Source: Flavobacteriales bacterium UBA5933 (GTDB taxonomy: Bacteria > Bacteroidota > Bacteroidia > Flavobacteriales > Weeksellaceae). Taken from it: a stretch of DNA of 30,661 bases. The notes under the pieces are model-generated. The model did no database searches. It saw only the letters and a program-made list of their open reading frames with translations, and was not told where the DNA came from. Positions 14,287-21,927 of the stretch are shown here, one piece after another; the stretch's first letter is position 1; each line of letters opens with the position of its first letter. Location: positions 823 through 31,483 of the forward strand of contig DJDD01000194.1 of assembly GCA_002430925.1 (NCBI GenBank). The letters are read 5' to 3'. The translations under genes and the position numbers were made by a program.

Positions 14287-15027
14287 TTATCCCTCTACTG
14301 TTTTTATAATTCTTTCTATTGTTTCCTTTACATTCTCAGTAATAAGATTTATAAAAGGTTCTTTGTTGTGTTCTACTTGTGCCAATTCTAATGCAGAATA
14401 ATATTTTAAACGACTATCTGTATCGCCTTTTAAAATAGCAATAGGAAAGCCATTTTGTAATAAAATTAAATTCATTAATAACCTTGCGGTACGTCCGTTT
14501 CCATCTATAAAAGGGTGTATTGTTACTAAACGCTCATGCATTTCGGCACTTAATACAATTGGGTGTAATTTATTTTTGTTTTCATTATACCATAAAAATA
14601 AACTTTCCATTTCCTTAGCTACTAAATAAGGTTGAGGTGGAACGTGTTTTGCTCCCGAAATTAAAACTTGTAAATTTCTATACTTTCCTGCTTGCTCGTT
14701 ATTTATTCCTTGTAGTATCAAATAATGAATTTGCAATAAATCACGTTCGGTAATTATTTCGCTTTTACTTGCTAATTCTTTTATATATTCAATTGCGTGT
14801 TGATGGTTTACCGCCTCTAAATGTTCATTTAATGACTTACCGCCAATCGTTAAACCTTTCTCAATAACTAATGCAGTTTCTTGTAAAGTTAATGTGTTGC
14901 CCTCGATTTTGTTACTTTCATACGTGTACTCAATATCGAATGCATTTGCAACTTTATCGCTTTGTAAGTTTCTAAGTTGGTTAAGATGTTGTTTTAATTC
15001 ATCTAAGTAGCTGTATTTATTATCCAT
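14287..15027 (-). CDS. Fic family AMP-transferase with N-terminal inhibitory motif
   Basis: A 246-residue Fic protein. The catalytic motif is complete, HPFIDGNGRTAR (H171, D175, N177, R179, R182), as expected for transfer of AMP from ATP to a protein hydroxyl. Residues 38-43 (SNKIEG) fit the class II inhibitory helix (S/T)xxxE(G/N), whose glutamate blocks ATP binding, so the protein should be self-inhibited. No separate antitoxin is expected. The gene begins 3 nt after the integrase stop codon and is followed at 22 nt by a hypothetical gene. Cargo with a stress or defence role is inferred from position; the target protein is unknown. Confidence 0.92.
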   Translation of the reverse strand: MDNKYSYLDELKQHLNQLRNLQSDKVANAFDIEYTYESNKIEGNTLTLQETALVIEKGLTIGGKSLNEHLEAVNHQHAIEYIKELASKSEIITERDLLQIHYLILQGINNEQAGKYRNLQVLISGAKHVPPQPYLVAKEMESLFLWYNENKNKLHPIVLSAEMHERLVTIHPFIDGNGRTARLLMNLILLQNGFPIAILKGDTDSRLKYYSALELAQVEHNKEPFINLITENVKETIERIIKTVEG

Positions 15028-15030
15028 AAT

Positions 15031-16299
15031 CTATTGGTTAACTGCTTTATTAATATTAATCACTTTACCTTTTTGCGGTTCTTCTTTTGGTTCTAATTTA
15101 GAACGTAATAAATCGGCTTGTTGTGTATCATTCATTTTTATGTAAGTGTGTAGGGTTTTTGTTTGCTTGTGTCCTGTACCTATCTTTAATGTATCTAAAT
15201 CAATACCTTTACTATAATTAAGTGTTACAAATGTTCTTCTAGCTGTATGACTACTAACCATTTTAAAGCGTGGTATTGTTTTTTCTGAACTAAAAGCCTT
15301 TTGTAGTGTGTCGCATTTTTCGGCAACCTCTTTTATATATTCGTTAAACTTTACATTTGAAATTTTAGGAAGTCTATAATCGTATTTTATTAATACTTTT
15401 CTAACTGAATTAAGCAAAGGAAGAGTTATTGCTTCTTTGGTCTTTTGTTGACGTATAGAAATATAATCGTTATCTATGATATTATTTTTATCAATCTTAT
15501 TCAAATCTGAAAAGCGTTGACCAGTATAACAAGCAATTAAAAATAAATCCCTAACCTGCTCTAATCTTTTATTATTTGACAGATCCAAACTTTCCATTTC
15601 TGCAAGTTCTTTTTCAGTCAATGCGATATTGTCAACCTCAACATCTTTAGTTAAGAATTTACTATTATCTAAAAAAGGGTTTACCGTTATCCCTTGTTCT
15701 TTGATGAAGTATAATACAGTCCTTAAAAACTTCATTTTTCTATATACAGTTGTAGGAGCGTATTTTTGTACATTAATTAAAAAGTTTACATAATCATTTC
15801 TAAATTTTAAATCAATCATTTCAGTATTATAAACACGTCTTTTTAATTTCTGAAATTCTTGAAAGTTGTTTTTAGCTTGAATATATTTTTGAACTGTACT
15901 TTTTTCTACTGATGTCGATATAGTTTCAATATAATCATCAAAATAATTTAAGATAGTTTTTTGAACAACCTTTTTAAATTGTGGGTTTTGTTGGAAATAC
16001 TCTAAATCAAAAATACTTTTTAATTCGTCTTTTACTGGAGTACGGTCGTATTGATTTATAAAATTATTATAAATCGAATTTAAAGTATTTTCTATTGTAG
16101 ATAATTCTTTGTTTATCTCATTATAATTTGAAACGTTTATTGTTGAACTAACACGCTGTTTGTCATTATTCCAGTATTTAGGATTTACTTTTTGTTTTGT
16201 AGATAAATTAAATCGTTTATTATCCATTCTAATGGCACAAACTATTAAAGTTTCTTTTTCTGCTTTAGTTTCTTTTAAAACAAAATTTAATCTAATCAT
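15031..16299 (-). CDS. int: tyrosine recombinase / integrase of the tmRNA element
   Basis: A 422-residue Bacteroidetes-type integrase. The N-terminal arm-binding domain (about 1-95; NFVLKETKAEKETLIVCAIR onward) is followed by a SAM-like core-binding domain (about 105-215). The catalytic domain has ACYTGQRFSDL (first Arg near 260), SSHTARRTF (His-x-x-Arg near 350), GTGHKQT (near 375) and nucleophile Tyr near 385 in LHTYIK. All expected catalytic positions are present, so it is probably active. The start at 16299 lies 22 nt after a TACATTTG -7 box. It is transcribed away from ssrA, and its 5' end lies next to att copy 3, so insertion into the tmRNA 3' end is its likely reaction. Confidence 0.95.
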   Translation of the reverse strand: MIRLNFVLKETKAEKETLIVCAIRMDNKRFNLSTKQKVNPKYWNNDKQRVSSTINVSNYNEINKELSTIENTLNSIYNNFINQYDRTPVKDELKSIFDLEYFQQNPQFKKVVQKTILNYFDDYIETISTSVEKSTVQKYIQAKNNFQEFQKLKRRVYNTEMIDLKFRNDYVNFLINVQKYAPTTVYRKMKFLRTVLYFIKEQGITVNPFLDNSKFLTKDVEVDNIALTEKELAEMESLDLSNNKRLEQVRDLFLIACYTGQRFSDLNKIDKNNIIDNDYISIRQQKTKEAITLPLLNSVRKVLIKYDYRLPKISNVKFNEYIKEVAEKCDTLQKAFSSEKTIPRFKMVSSHTARRTFVTLNYSKGIDLDTLKIGTGHKQTKTLHTYIKMNDTQQADLLRSKLEPKEEPQKGKVININKAVNQ

Positions 16300-16320
16300 C
16301 TTTTAATATATCGGTTATAG

Positions 16321-16328
16321 CAAATGTA
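16321..16328 (-). promoter_or_regulatory. -7 box of the integrase operon (TACATTTG)
   Basis: An exact TAnnTTTG on the minus strand. The arm-like site at 16343-16362 covers the -33 position, so integrase or excisionase binding there would be expected to repress int (inference). Confidence 0.6.
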
Positions 16329-16342
16329 AGGATAAAAAAAAC

Positions 16343-16362
16343 GGTATACCATTTAGTGTACC
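16343..16362. promoter_or_regulatory. arm-like site at the right end of unit 2
   Basis: GGTATACC, 5 nt, GTGTACC. The same motif in the same orientation occurs at the left end (8448-8468 region). An identical copy of the left-end version lies inverted at 27352-27372. It is probably a recombinase or directionality-factor binding site. Confidence 0.6.
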
Positions 16363-16365
16363 AAA

Positions 16366-16490
16366 ATTTTAGTTTTAGTTAGTTTTATTTGGGTTTAGCT
16401 GAGGTCTTAAAACAACAAAACCCGGTGATATTAGCGGGTTTATGTGTTTTTTTAAACTTAGTAAAATTTGTTTTAGTGGAGCTGGCGGGA
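16366..16490. repeat. attachment-site copy 3 at the 3' end of ssrA
   Basis: It overlaps the last 14 nt of the tmRNA gene. The repeat proper begins at 16404 and runs into ssrA. The 38 bp to its left match those at att copy 2. This is the ssrA-proximal junction. Confidence 0.88.
16411..16441 (-). terminator. tmRNA terminator with one stem mismatch
   Basis: On the minus strand AAACCCGCT and ACCGGGTTT flank AATATC, followed by TGTTGTTTT. In att copies 1 and 2 the stem is perfect (AGCGGGTTT). Here a G replaces C at 16424, leaving one mismatch. This copy is the one now serving ssrA. Confidence 0.75.
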
Positions 16491-16872
16491 TTCGAACCCG
16501 CGTCCAAACAAGCAACAAATAAGCTTTCTACATGCTTAGTTTATTTTTAATTGTCGGCGAAATCCTGAGAACAAACACTCTGTCAAACGCTTAGTTTCTA
16601 AGAAATTCGGAATCTGTCCGAAACGCTAAGATTCCTATACTTACTATCCCGTGTCCCTTTATCAAACGCCGTAAGTCAAGGCTTTTGAGGGACATTCAGC
16701 TTCTATACCTTGTATAGACGTGGCGAATTCCTACTAAAATTCAGAATTATGCAGCTAAAGCGTACTCTTCGTTGCCAGTTAAAAAGTTGAAGTGCCTGAT
16801 TAAAGTGAGTACACAACATTTCACTGCATGCTTACTTACCCATTGGACCTGCTGTCAAAACCAGTCAGCCCC
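16477..16872 (-). ncRNA. ssrA: transfer-messenger RNA (tmRNA)
   Basis: About 396 nt. The 5' end GGGGCTG (16872-16866) pairs with the 3' CAGCTCC plus discriminator A (16483-16477), forming the alanyl acceptor stem. The T-arm GGGTTCGAATCCC is present. The tag reading frame ends TAA at 16747 and encodes GNEEYALAA from GGC at 16776, the YALAA degradation signal of Bacteroidota tmRNAs. CCA is not encoded, since the next bases are CTA. The RNA rescues stalled ribosomes with SmpB. The 3' end has been rebuilt by element insertion and is intact for at least the acceptor and T-arm. Confidence 0.95.
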
Positions 16873-16889
16873 CTTAAGTAAAATCATCA

Positions 16890-16919
16890 CAAAAATAGTG
16901 ATGGATGGCAAATGTACAA
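16890..16919 (-). promoter_or_regulatory. promoter of ssrA
   Basis: On the minus strand GTTG (about 16919-16916), 19 nt, TATTTTTG (16897-16890) gives a start just upstream of the mature 5' end. The -7 box sits in a small palindrome ATCAC...GTGAT. A second -7-like TACATTTG (16916-16909) is an alternative. Confidence 0.6.
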
Positions 16920-17003
16920 CTTTATGTTCAAAAAATTAACTTTTTTTAAACATAAATTAAAATTGAAATAAGCTAAATTAGATAAATCAAAAAAAACGAA
17001 ATC

Positions 17004-18509
17004 ATGGGAAAATTAGTAAATGTTCCAAATTTTAAAGAAAAATATGATAATTATATCAATGGTCAATTTGTTGCGCCTAAATTAGGAAAGTATTTTGACG
17101 TTATAACTCCTGTTACAGGTAAAGTTTTTACACAAGCTGCACATTCTTCTGAAGAAGATTTGGAGATTGCTGTAAACGCTGCACATGAAGCTTTTAAAAC
17201 ATGGAGCCATACTTCTCCTACAGAGCGTAGCATCATCTTGAATAAAATTGCTGACCGAATGGAGCAACATTTACAAGAGATTGCTGCAGTAGAAACGTAT
17301 GACAATGGGAAACCAGTTCGTGAAACTTTAAATGCAGATATTCCTTTAGCTATTGATCATTTTAGATATTTTGCCTCTGTTATCCGTGCAGAAGAAGGTT
17401 CTATCAACGAGCTTGATAAAGATACTGTATCTATTATAGTACATGAGCCAATTGGTGTTGTAGCACAGATTATTCCTTGGAATTTCCCTATTCTAATGGC
17501 CGTTTGGAAATTAGCACCTGCGTTAGCTGCAGGAAACTGTGTAGTTCTTAAACCTGCTGAATCTACACCTATTTCTATTCTTTATTTATTTGAATTGATT
17601 GGTGATTTATTACCTGCTGGTGTTGTAAATATTGTAAATGGTTTTGGCGCTGAGTTAGGTAGACCATTGGTTACTAATCCTAAAATTAACAAAGCTGCAT
17701 TTACAGGTTCTACAGCTACGGGACGTTACGTGATGCAATATGCGACAGAAAATATTATTCCTGTTACATTAGAATTAGGAGGGAAGTCCCCGAATGTTTT
17801 CTTTGAATCTGTAATGGATCATGATGATGACTTCTTAGATAAAGCAATAGAAGGTGCTGTTTTATTTGCATTGAACCAAGGAGAAATTTGTACTTGTCCA
17901 TCACGTTTATTAATTCAAGAATCTATTTATGATAAATTCATAGAACGTGTTGTTGAGCGTGTAAATGCTATAAAAGCTGGGAATCCTTTAGATCCAGAAA
18001 CAATGATTGGTGCACAAGCTTCTCAAATTCAATATGACAAAATATTAGGTTATATTAAATTAGGAAAAGAAGAAGGTGCCGAATTATTAACTGGTGGAGA
18101 AGCTAATCATCTTGGTGGAGATATTGAAAACGGATATTATATAAAACCAACATTATTCAAAGGAAATAACAACATGAGAATTTTCCGTGAAGAAATTTTT
18201 GGTCCTGTATTGGCTGTTACAACTTTTAAAGATGAAGCTGAGGCATTACAAATCGCAAATGATACAATTTACGGATTAGGAGCTGGTGTTTGGACAAGAG
18301 ATGCACACCAATTATACCAAATTCCTCGTGCCATAGAAGCTGGTCGTGTTTGGGTGAACCAATACCATAGCTATCCTGCAGGTGCACCGTTTGGAGGTTA
18401 TAAACAATCTGGAATTGGTCGAGAAAATCATAAAATGATGTTAGATCATTACCGTCAAACTAAAAATATGTTGGTTTCTTACAGTAAAAAGAAATTAGGC
18501 TTCTTTTAG
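17004..18509 (+). CDS. aldB: NAD-dependent aldehyde dehydrogenase (AldB/ExaC type)
   Basis: Oxidises aldehydes such as acetaldehyde to acids in the cytosol. The 501-residue ALDH fold is complete: PWNFPILMAVWKLAPALAAG (cofactor-binding block, residue 149 onward), the FTGSTATGR NAD loop, the general-base Glu in LELGGKSPN (about 256), and the nucleophile Cys in NQGEICTCPSR (about 296). The C-terminal GGYKQSGIGRENHKMMLDHY block is typical of AldB/ExaC. It is followed by its own terminator, then by AdhP and DUF779, a common companion set for alcohol or aldehyde use. ATG 17004 is the only sensible start. Confidence 0.93.
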   Translation: MGKLVNVPNFKEKYDNYINGQFVAPKLGKYFDVITPVTGKVFTQAAHSSEEDLEIAVNAAHEAFKTWSHTSPTERSIILNKIADRMEQHLQEIAAVETYDNGKPVRETLNADIPLAIDHFRYFASVIRAEEGSINELDKDTVSIIVHEPIGVVAQIIPWNFPILMAVWKLAPALAAGNCVVLKPAESTPISILYLFELIGDLLPAGVVNIVNGFGAELGRPLVTNPKINKAAFTGSTATGRYVMQYATENIIPVTLELGGKSPNVFFESVMDHDDDFLDKAIEGAVLFALNQGEICTCPSRLLIQESIYDKFIERVVERVNAIKAGNPLDPETMIGAQASQIQYDKILGYIKLGKEEGAELLTGGEANHLGGDIENGYYIKPTLFKGNNNMRIFREEIFGPVLAVTTFKDEAEALQIANDTIYGLGAGVWTRDAHQLYQIPRAIEAGRVWVNQYHSYPAGAPFGGYKQSGIGRENHKMMLDHYRQTKNMLVSYSKKKLGFF

Positions 18510-18520
18510 CCAAAATATTT

Positions 18521-18558
18521 AAATGTTTTATTCTCTCATGAGGATAAAACATTTTTTG
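18521..18558 (+). terminator. terminator after the aldehyde dehydrogenase gene
   Basis: AAATGTTTTAT (18521-18531) pairs with ATAAAACATTT (18544-18554), followed by TTTTG. It may be partial, since the alcohol dehydrogenase gene begins 54 bp later in the same direction with no strong promoter box seen. Confidence 0.75.
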
Positions 18559-18611
18559 TTTTTAAATGCTACTATTCATTCAATTAATAATAATTTCAAA
18601 ACCATAAAATT

Positions 18612-19646
18612 ATGATTCCAAAAACAATGAAAGCAGCGGTTGTACAAGGATATGGACAACCTTTAAAAATTCAAGAAGTTCCAGTAAAAACTCCTGGACG
18701 ATATGAAGTTCTTGTAAAAGTAATCGCATGTGGTGTTTGTCATACAGACTTACATGCAATTGATGGAGATTGGCCTGTAAAAGCCAAAATGCCATTAATA
18801 CCTGGGCACGAAGGTGTTGGTATTGTGGTAGCGTGCGGACCTGAAGCACAAGTAAAAGAAGGCGACGCTGTAGGTGTGCCTTGGTTATATAGTGCTTGTG
18901 GATGTTGTGATTATTGTATTACTGGATGGGAAACGCTTTGCGAGGCTCAACAGAATGGAGGATATAGTGTAGATGGTGGTTTTGCAGAATATGTAATTGC
19001 AGATTCTAGGTATGTTGGACATTTAAAATCAAATGCAAACTTTCTAGAAATAGCTCCGATTTTATGCGCTGGTGTAACAGTATATAAAGGATTGAAAGAA
19101 ACGGATACAAAACCTGGTGAATGGGTTGCTATCTCTGGAATTGGAGGCTTAGGACATGTCGCAGTTCAATACGCAAAAGCAATGGGATTGAAAGTTGCTG
19201 CTATAGATGTTGCTGACGACAAATTAGATTTAGCGACAAAACTTGGTGCTGATATTACTGTAAACGCTAAAAACACCGATCCTGGAAAATTCTTACACAA
19301 AGAAGTTGGTGGAATGCATGGAGCATTAATTACTGCGGTTTCTCCAATTGCATTTAAACAAGGTATTGATGTATTAAGACGTAAAGGAACGATCGCGTTG
19401 AATGGATTACCTCCTGGATCATTCGAATTACCAATTTTTGAAACTGTATTAAAAAGAATCACAGTAAGAGGTTCTATTGTTGGTACAAGAAAAGATTTAC
19501 AAGAAGCATTGGACTTTGCAAACGAAGGTTTAGTAAAAGCTACTGTAACTCCAGCAAAATTGGAAGATATTAACGACGTTTTCGATAAAATGAAAAAAGG
19601 TCAGATAGATGGTCGAATAGTGTTGGACATAGCTGGAACAGCTTAA
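18612..19646 (+). CDS. adhP: zinc-dependent alcohol dehydrogenase, AdhP type
   Basis: Interconverts primary alcohols and aldehydes with NAD(H). It is 344 residues long. Catalytic zinc ligands are in ACGVCHTDLHAIDGDWP (C43) and GHEGVG (His about 66). The structural zinc loop has four cysteines in ACGCCDYCITGWETLC. The Rossmann motif GIGGLGHVAVQYAKAMG and the substrate-pocket sequence VDGGFAEYV are characteristic of AdhP. It lies between AldB and DUF779, 17 nt before the latter. Together with AldB it would convert ethanol to acetate (inference). Confidence 0.94.
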   Translation: MIPKTMKAAVVQGYGQPLKIQEVPVKTPGRYEVLVKVIACGVCHTDLHAIDGDWPVKAKMPLIPGHEGVGIVVACGPEAQVKEGDAVGVPWLYSACGCCDYCITGWETLCEAQQNGGYSVDGGFAEYVIADSRYVGHLKSNANFLEIAPILCAGVTVYKGLKETDTKPGEWVAISGIGGLGHVAVQYAKAMGLKVAAIDVADDKLDLATKLGADITVNAKNTDPGKFLHKEVGGMHGALITAVSPIAFKQGIDVLRRKGTIALNGLPPGSFELPIFETVLKRITVRGSIVGTRKDLQEALDFANEGLVKATVTPAKLEDINDVFDKMKKGQIDGRIVLDIAGTA

Positions 19647-19663
19647 AATTAAAATTTCGCTAT

Positions 19664-20044
19664 ATGAAATCAATTGATCGTATATCTGCATCTGATAAAG
19701 CAAAAGAACTTCTTCTTGAACTGAAACATAAACATGGTGATTTAATGTTATATCAGGCTGGTGGTTGTTGCGAAGGAACTCAGCCGCAATGTTTCAAAAA
19801 AGGAGATTTTTACCTTCGATACAAGGATGTTTGTATAGGAGAAATTGACGATGTAGAGTTTTGGGTAGATAAAGATTTATTTGACTATTGGAAGCATGCT
19901 CATTTCGAATTGGATGTTATTGATGCGATAGGAGCAGGAGGGTTCTCGTTAGAAGTTCCTCTAGGAAAAACTTTCAAAGTTAATTATACCATTTTCTCTC
20001 AAGAAGAATTTGAACAATTAAAGGATGTAAAAATCAATACATAA
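19664..20044 (+). CDS. DUF779 family protein
   Basis: A 126-residue cytosolic protein of the DUF779 family, usually encoded beside AldB-type aldehyde dehydrogenases. It keeps the hallmark AGGCCEG at about 33-39, GDFYLRYKDVCIGEIDDVEF, a WKHAHFELDVIDAIGAGGFS block and SLEVPLGKTF. The Cys-Cys pair and a further Cys (QPQCF) suggest a metal or redox site, but no reaction is established for the family. It lies 17 nt after adhP, almost certainly one transcript. Function is inferred only from this association: an accessory role in aldehyde oxidation. Confidence 0.92.
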   Translation: MKSIDRISASDKAKELLLELKHKHGDLMLYQAGGCCEGTQPQCFKKGDFYLRYKDVCIGEIDDVEFWVDKDLFDYWKHAHFELDVIDAIGAGGFSLEVPLGKTFKVNYTIFSQEEFEQLKDVKINT

Positions 20045-20652
20045 TCTGTTATGCATTTTGTTTATTTTATTAACAAAACTGTCATTTCGAGTGGAATTCT
20101 TTAAGAATTTTATATCAAGAAAAAAGGTTTTGAAGATAAAATTTTATTCTAGTTTCAATTTTTCTACATTTTATTCCGAAAAATTACTCGAATTGACGAA
20201 TTTTAATTCAAAATGCGCAACGGGTAATACATAATTTTTATCTATTCTTTTATTTTATTTATAAAATAATGTTTGCAATAGTGATAGTAGTGGAAATCCT
20301 TTTTGCAAAGCGATCTAGCGAAGTAAAAAGATTGGGAACGGATAGCACGACCTGAAAAGGGATTGCCCCAAAAAAATATTGTCTTTGTGGTAGCGAAAAC
20401 TAAATGTAAAATATAGAAAATCTTATCGTTATAGTATAAGTAGCATTTGGGCAAACCCTTCGGGCGGGCTATTCGCTGTATCTTTTTAGATTGGTCATTG
20501 TATTTATACTTCGCTCAATGTCCTAGCCGAAATACAAGCATTAAATAGAAATATACCCAATCTAAAAAGGATGTCGCTGCTATCCCTTTTGCAAATAAAA
20601 TTTATTTTGTAAAAAATACTATATACGAATTGATATTCAGAAATTTATTTGA
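20045..20652. repeat. intergenic structured repeat region
   Basis: About 600 bp with no plausible gene. From about 20290 to 20600 there are locally GC-rich, structured blocks. AATCCTTTTT and AAAAAGATT flank a small loop. ACGGATAGCACGACC is followed by GGGATTGCCCC, then CCCTTCGGGCGGGC. CTTTTTAGATTGG (20482-20494) pairs with its exact inverse at 20557-20569 and encloses TTGTATTT/AAATACAA (20498-20505, 20530-20537). The pieces resemble repeats I recall from intergenic regions of many flavobacterial genomes; their role is not known to me. Confidence 0.6.
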
Positions 20653-21912
20653 TTAATAATTATCTCTTACTAATTTCAAAAGTTTTTCGTTTTGATTTCT
20701 AACTAGGGTTAAATCTTTGGTCGAATTATTATTCAGCAGACTAAAAATTAATGTTTTCCCTGACTTTGTGATGATATAACCGCTTAAAGAGACAATATGA
20801 CTAAGTGTTCCTGTTTTAGCAAAAATATAAGGCTCCTTAGTATCTCTGTATCTATTTTTTATTGTTCCTGTTTTTCCGCCGTTTGGGAAAATTGAAAATA
20901 GTCGTTCTTCAGGAAATTCATTGTATAATTTTTCTAAAACCTGTACAAAACTTTGTGGTGTAAATAAATTATAACGAGATAATCCTGAACCATCATACCA
21001 TTCTGGTTGTTGTTTTAAACCTTTTAAAAATTTATTTCTTGAATAATCTATGGCTTCTGTTGCACTTAATTTTCCTGGTAATGTACTAGACACTAACAAA
21101 AGTAAATGTTCTGCTAGGAAATTATCACTATTCTCCATCATTACTTTATAAATATTATCTGCTTTTTCGCTGTAATATACTTTATAATCTGATGAAATAT
21201 TTGTTTTTACCATATCTACAGGTTTACCAACAATTTGTGATAAAGACTTCTCTATAACATCTTCGTTTACAATAAATGGTACTTTTTCGTAACGTTTTTG
21301 ATTACCGATATAAAATTTATTCTCATAAAAATTTCTTGGTTCTGGCATTTCTTTAATCTCTGTAAGATCTTTGAAATATGCAGGAAAAGTACTTACTAAG
21401 TTACCCGATCTTGAGATAGAAACAATATTTTCGTGAATTGGAAATTGACTTCTTTCTGGAGCATAATCTTTTCTGAAATCGTCCCAAGTCCAACCTGGCA
21501 AAAATGACTCTTCATCAAAATTATTCCAATGAAAAACGATTTTTGTCCCATTATTTTTTAAGAAATCAAGAACACGATTGTTCTTATAAATTGGATTTAG
21601 AAAGGTTGGATCTCCTGTTCCTTCTATATGAAGTTCATCTCCTAAAATTTTATATTTAAAAGCAGGAATAGAATCTCCTAAAGTTTTCATGGCTGTATAT
21701 AGCGTAAAGATTTTTGTGTTTGATGCAGGTGTAAAATATTTATCTGCATTATAGCTATATACTTCTTCTTTTGTTTCTGGATTATAAATATAAAGCCCCG
21801 TGAATTGAGTTTTATAAAAATCAGAATGTATTTCTTTTTCAATTATTTCATTCTGTGCAAAAGAATGCACAGAAGAAATAATAGATAGAAATAATATAAA
21901 AAAATATTTCAT
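20653..21912 (-). CDS. dacB: D-alanyl-D-alanine carboxypeptidase, PBP4/DacB type
   Basis: Periplasmic serine peptidase (S13 family) that trims or opens peptidoglycan cross-links. A signal peptide occupies residues 1-19 (MKYFFILFLSIISSVHSFA). Catalytic motifs are in the standard order: SxxK as S64-N-T-K67, SxN as S262-D-N264, and KTG at 366-368 in FAKTGTLSHIVSLSGYI. The 419-residue length is slightly short for PBP4 but all motifs are intact. It is 15 nt downstream of the MscS-like gene, so they are probably co-transcribed. Confidence 0.93.
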   Translation of the reverse strand: MKYFFILFLSIISSVHSFAQNEIIEKEIHSDFYKTQFTGLYIYNPETKEEVYSYNADKYFTPASNTKIFTLYTAMKTLGDSIPAFKYKILGDELHIEGTGDPTFLNPIYKNNRVLDFLKNNGTKIVFHWNNFDEESFLPGWTWDDFRKDYAPERSQFPIHENIVSISRSGNLVSTFPAYFKDLTEIKEMPEPRNFYENKFYIGNQKRYEKVPFIVNEDVIEKSLSQIVGKPVDMVKTNISSDYKVYYSEKADNIYKVMMENSDNFLAEHLLLLVSSTLPGKLSATEAIDYSRNKFLKGLKQQPEWYDGSGLSRYNLFTPQSFVQVLEKLYNEFPEERLFSIFPNGGKTGTIKNRYRDTKEPYIFAKTGTLSHIVSLSGYIITKSGKTLIFSLLNNNSTKDLTLVRNQNEKLLKLVRDNY

Positions 21913-21927
21913 TATTTTATTACAAAA

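Larger units (their letters stand above)
8391..16476. mobile_element. 8.1-kb tmRNA-integrated phage-like / satellite element (unit 2)
   Basis: Bounded by att copies 2 and 3, it abuts the 3' end of ssrA with its integrase gene at the tmRNA-proximal end, the normal layout for tmRNA/tRNA integrating elements. Gene content: tyrosine integrase, Fic protein, excisionase-like HTH, putative gene-II-type replication protein, AntA antirepressor, XRE repressor and five unknown small proteins. No capsid, terminase, portal, relaxase or mating-pair genes are present, so self-transfer is unlikely. A satellite or small integrative replicon is the best reading. Both ends carry similar arm-like sites (8447-8467 and 16343-16362). 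Confidence 0.8.

Noticed and set aside
20242..20454. 70-codon minus-strand open frame
   Set aside because: It runs through the structured intergenic repeat, and its peptide has no family features.
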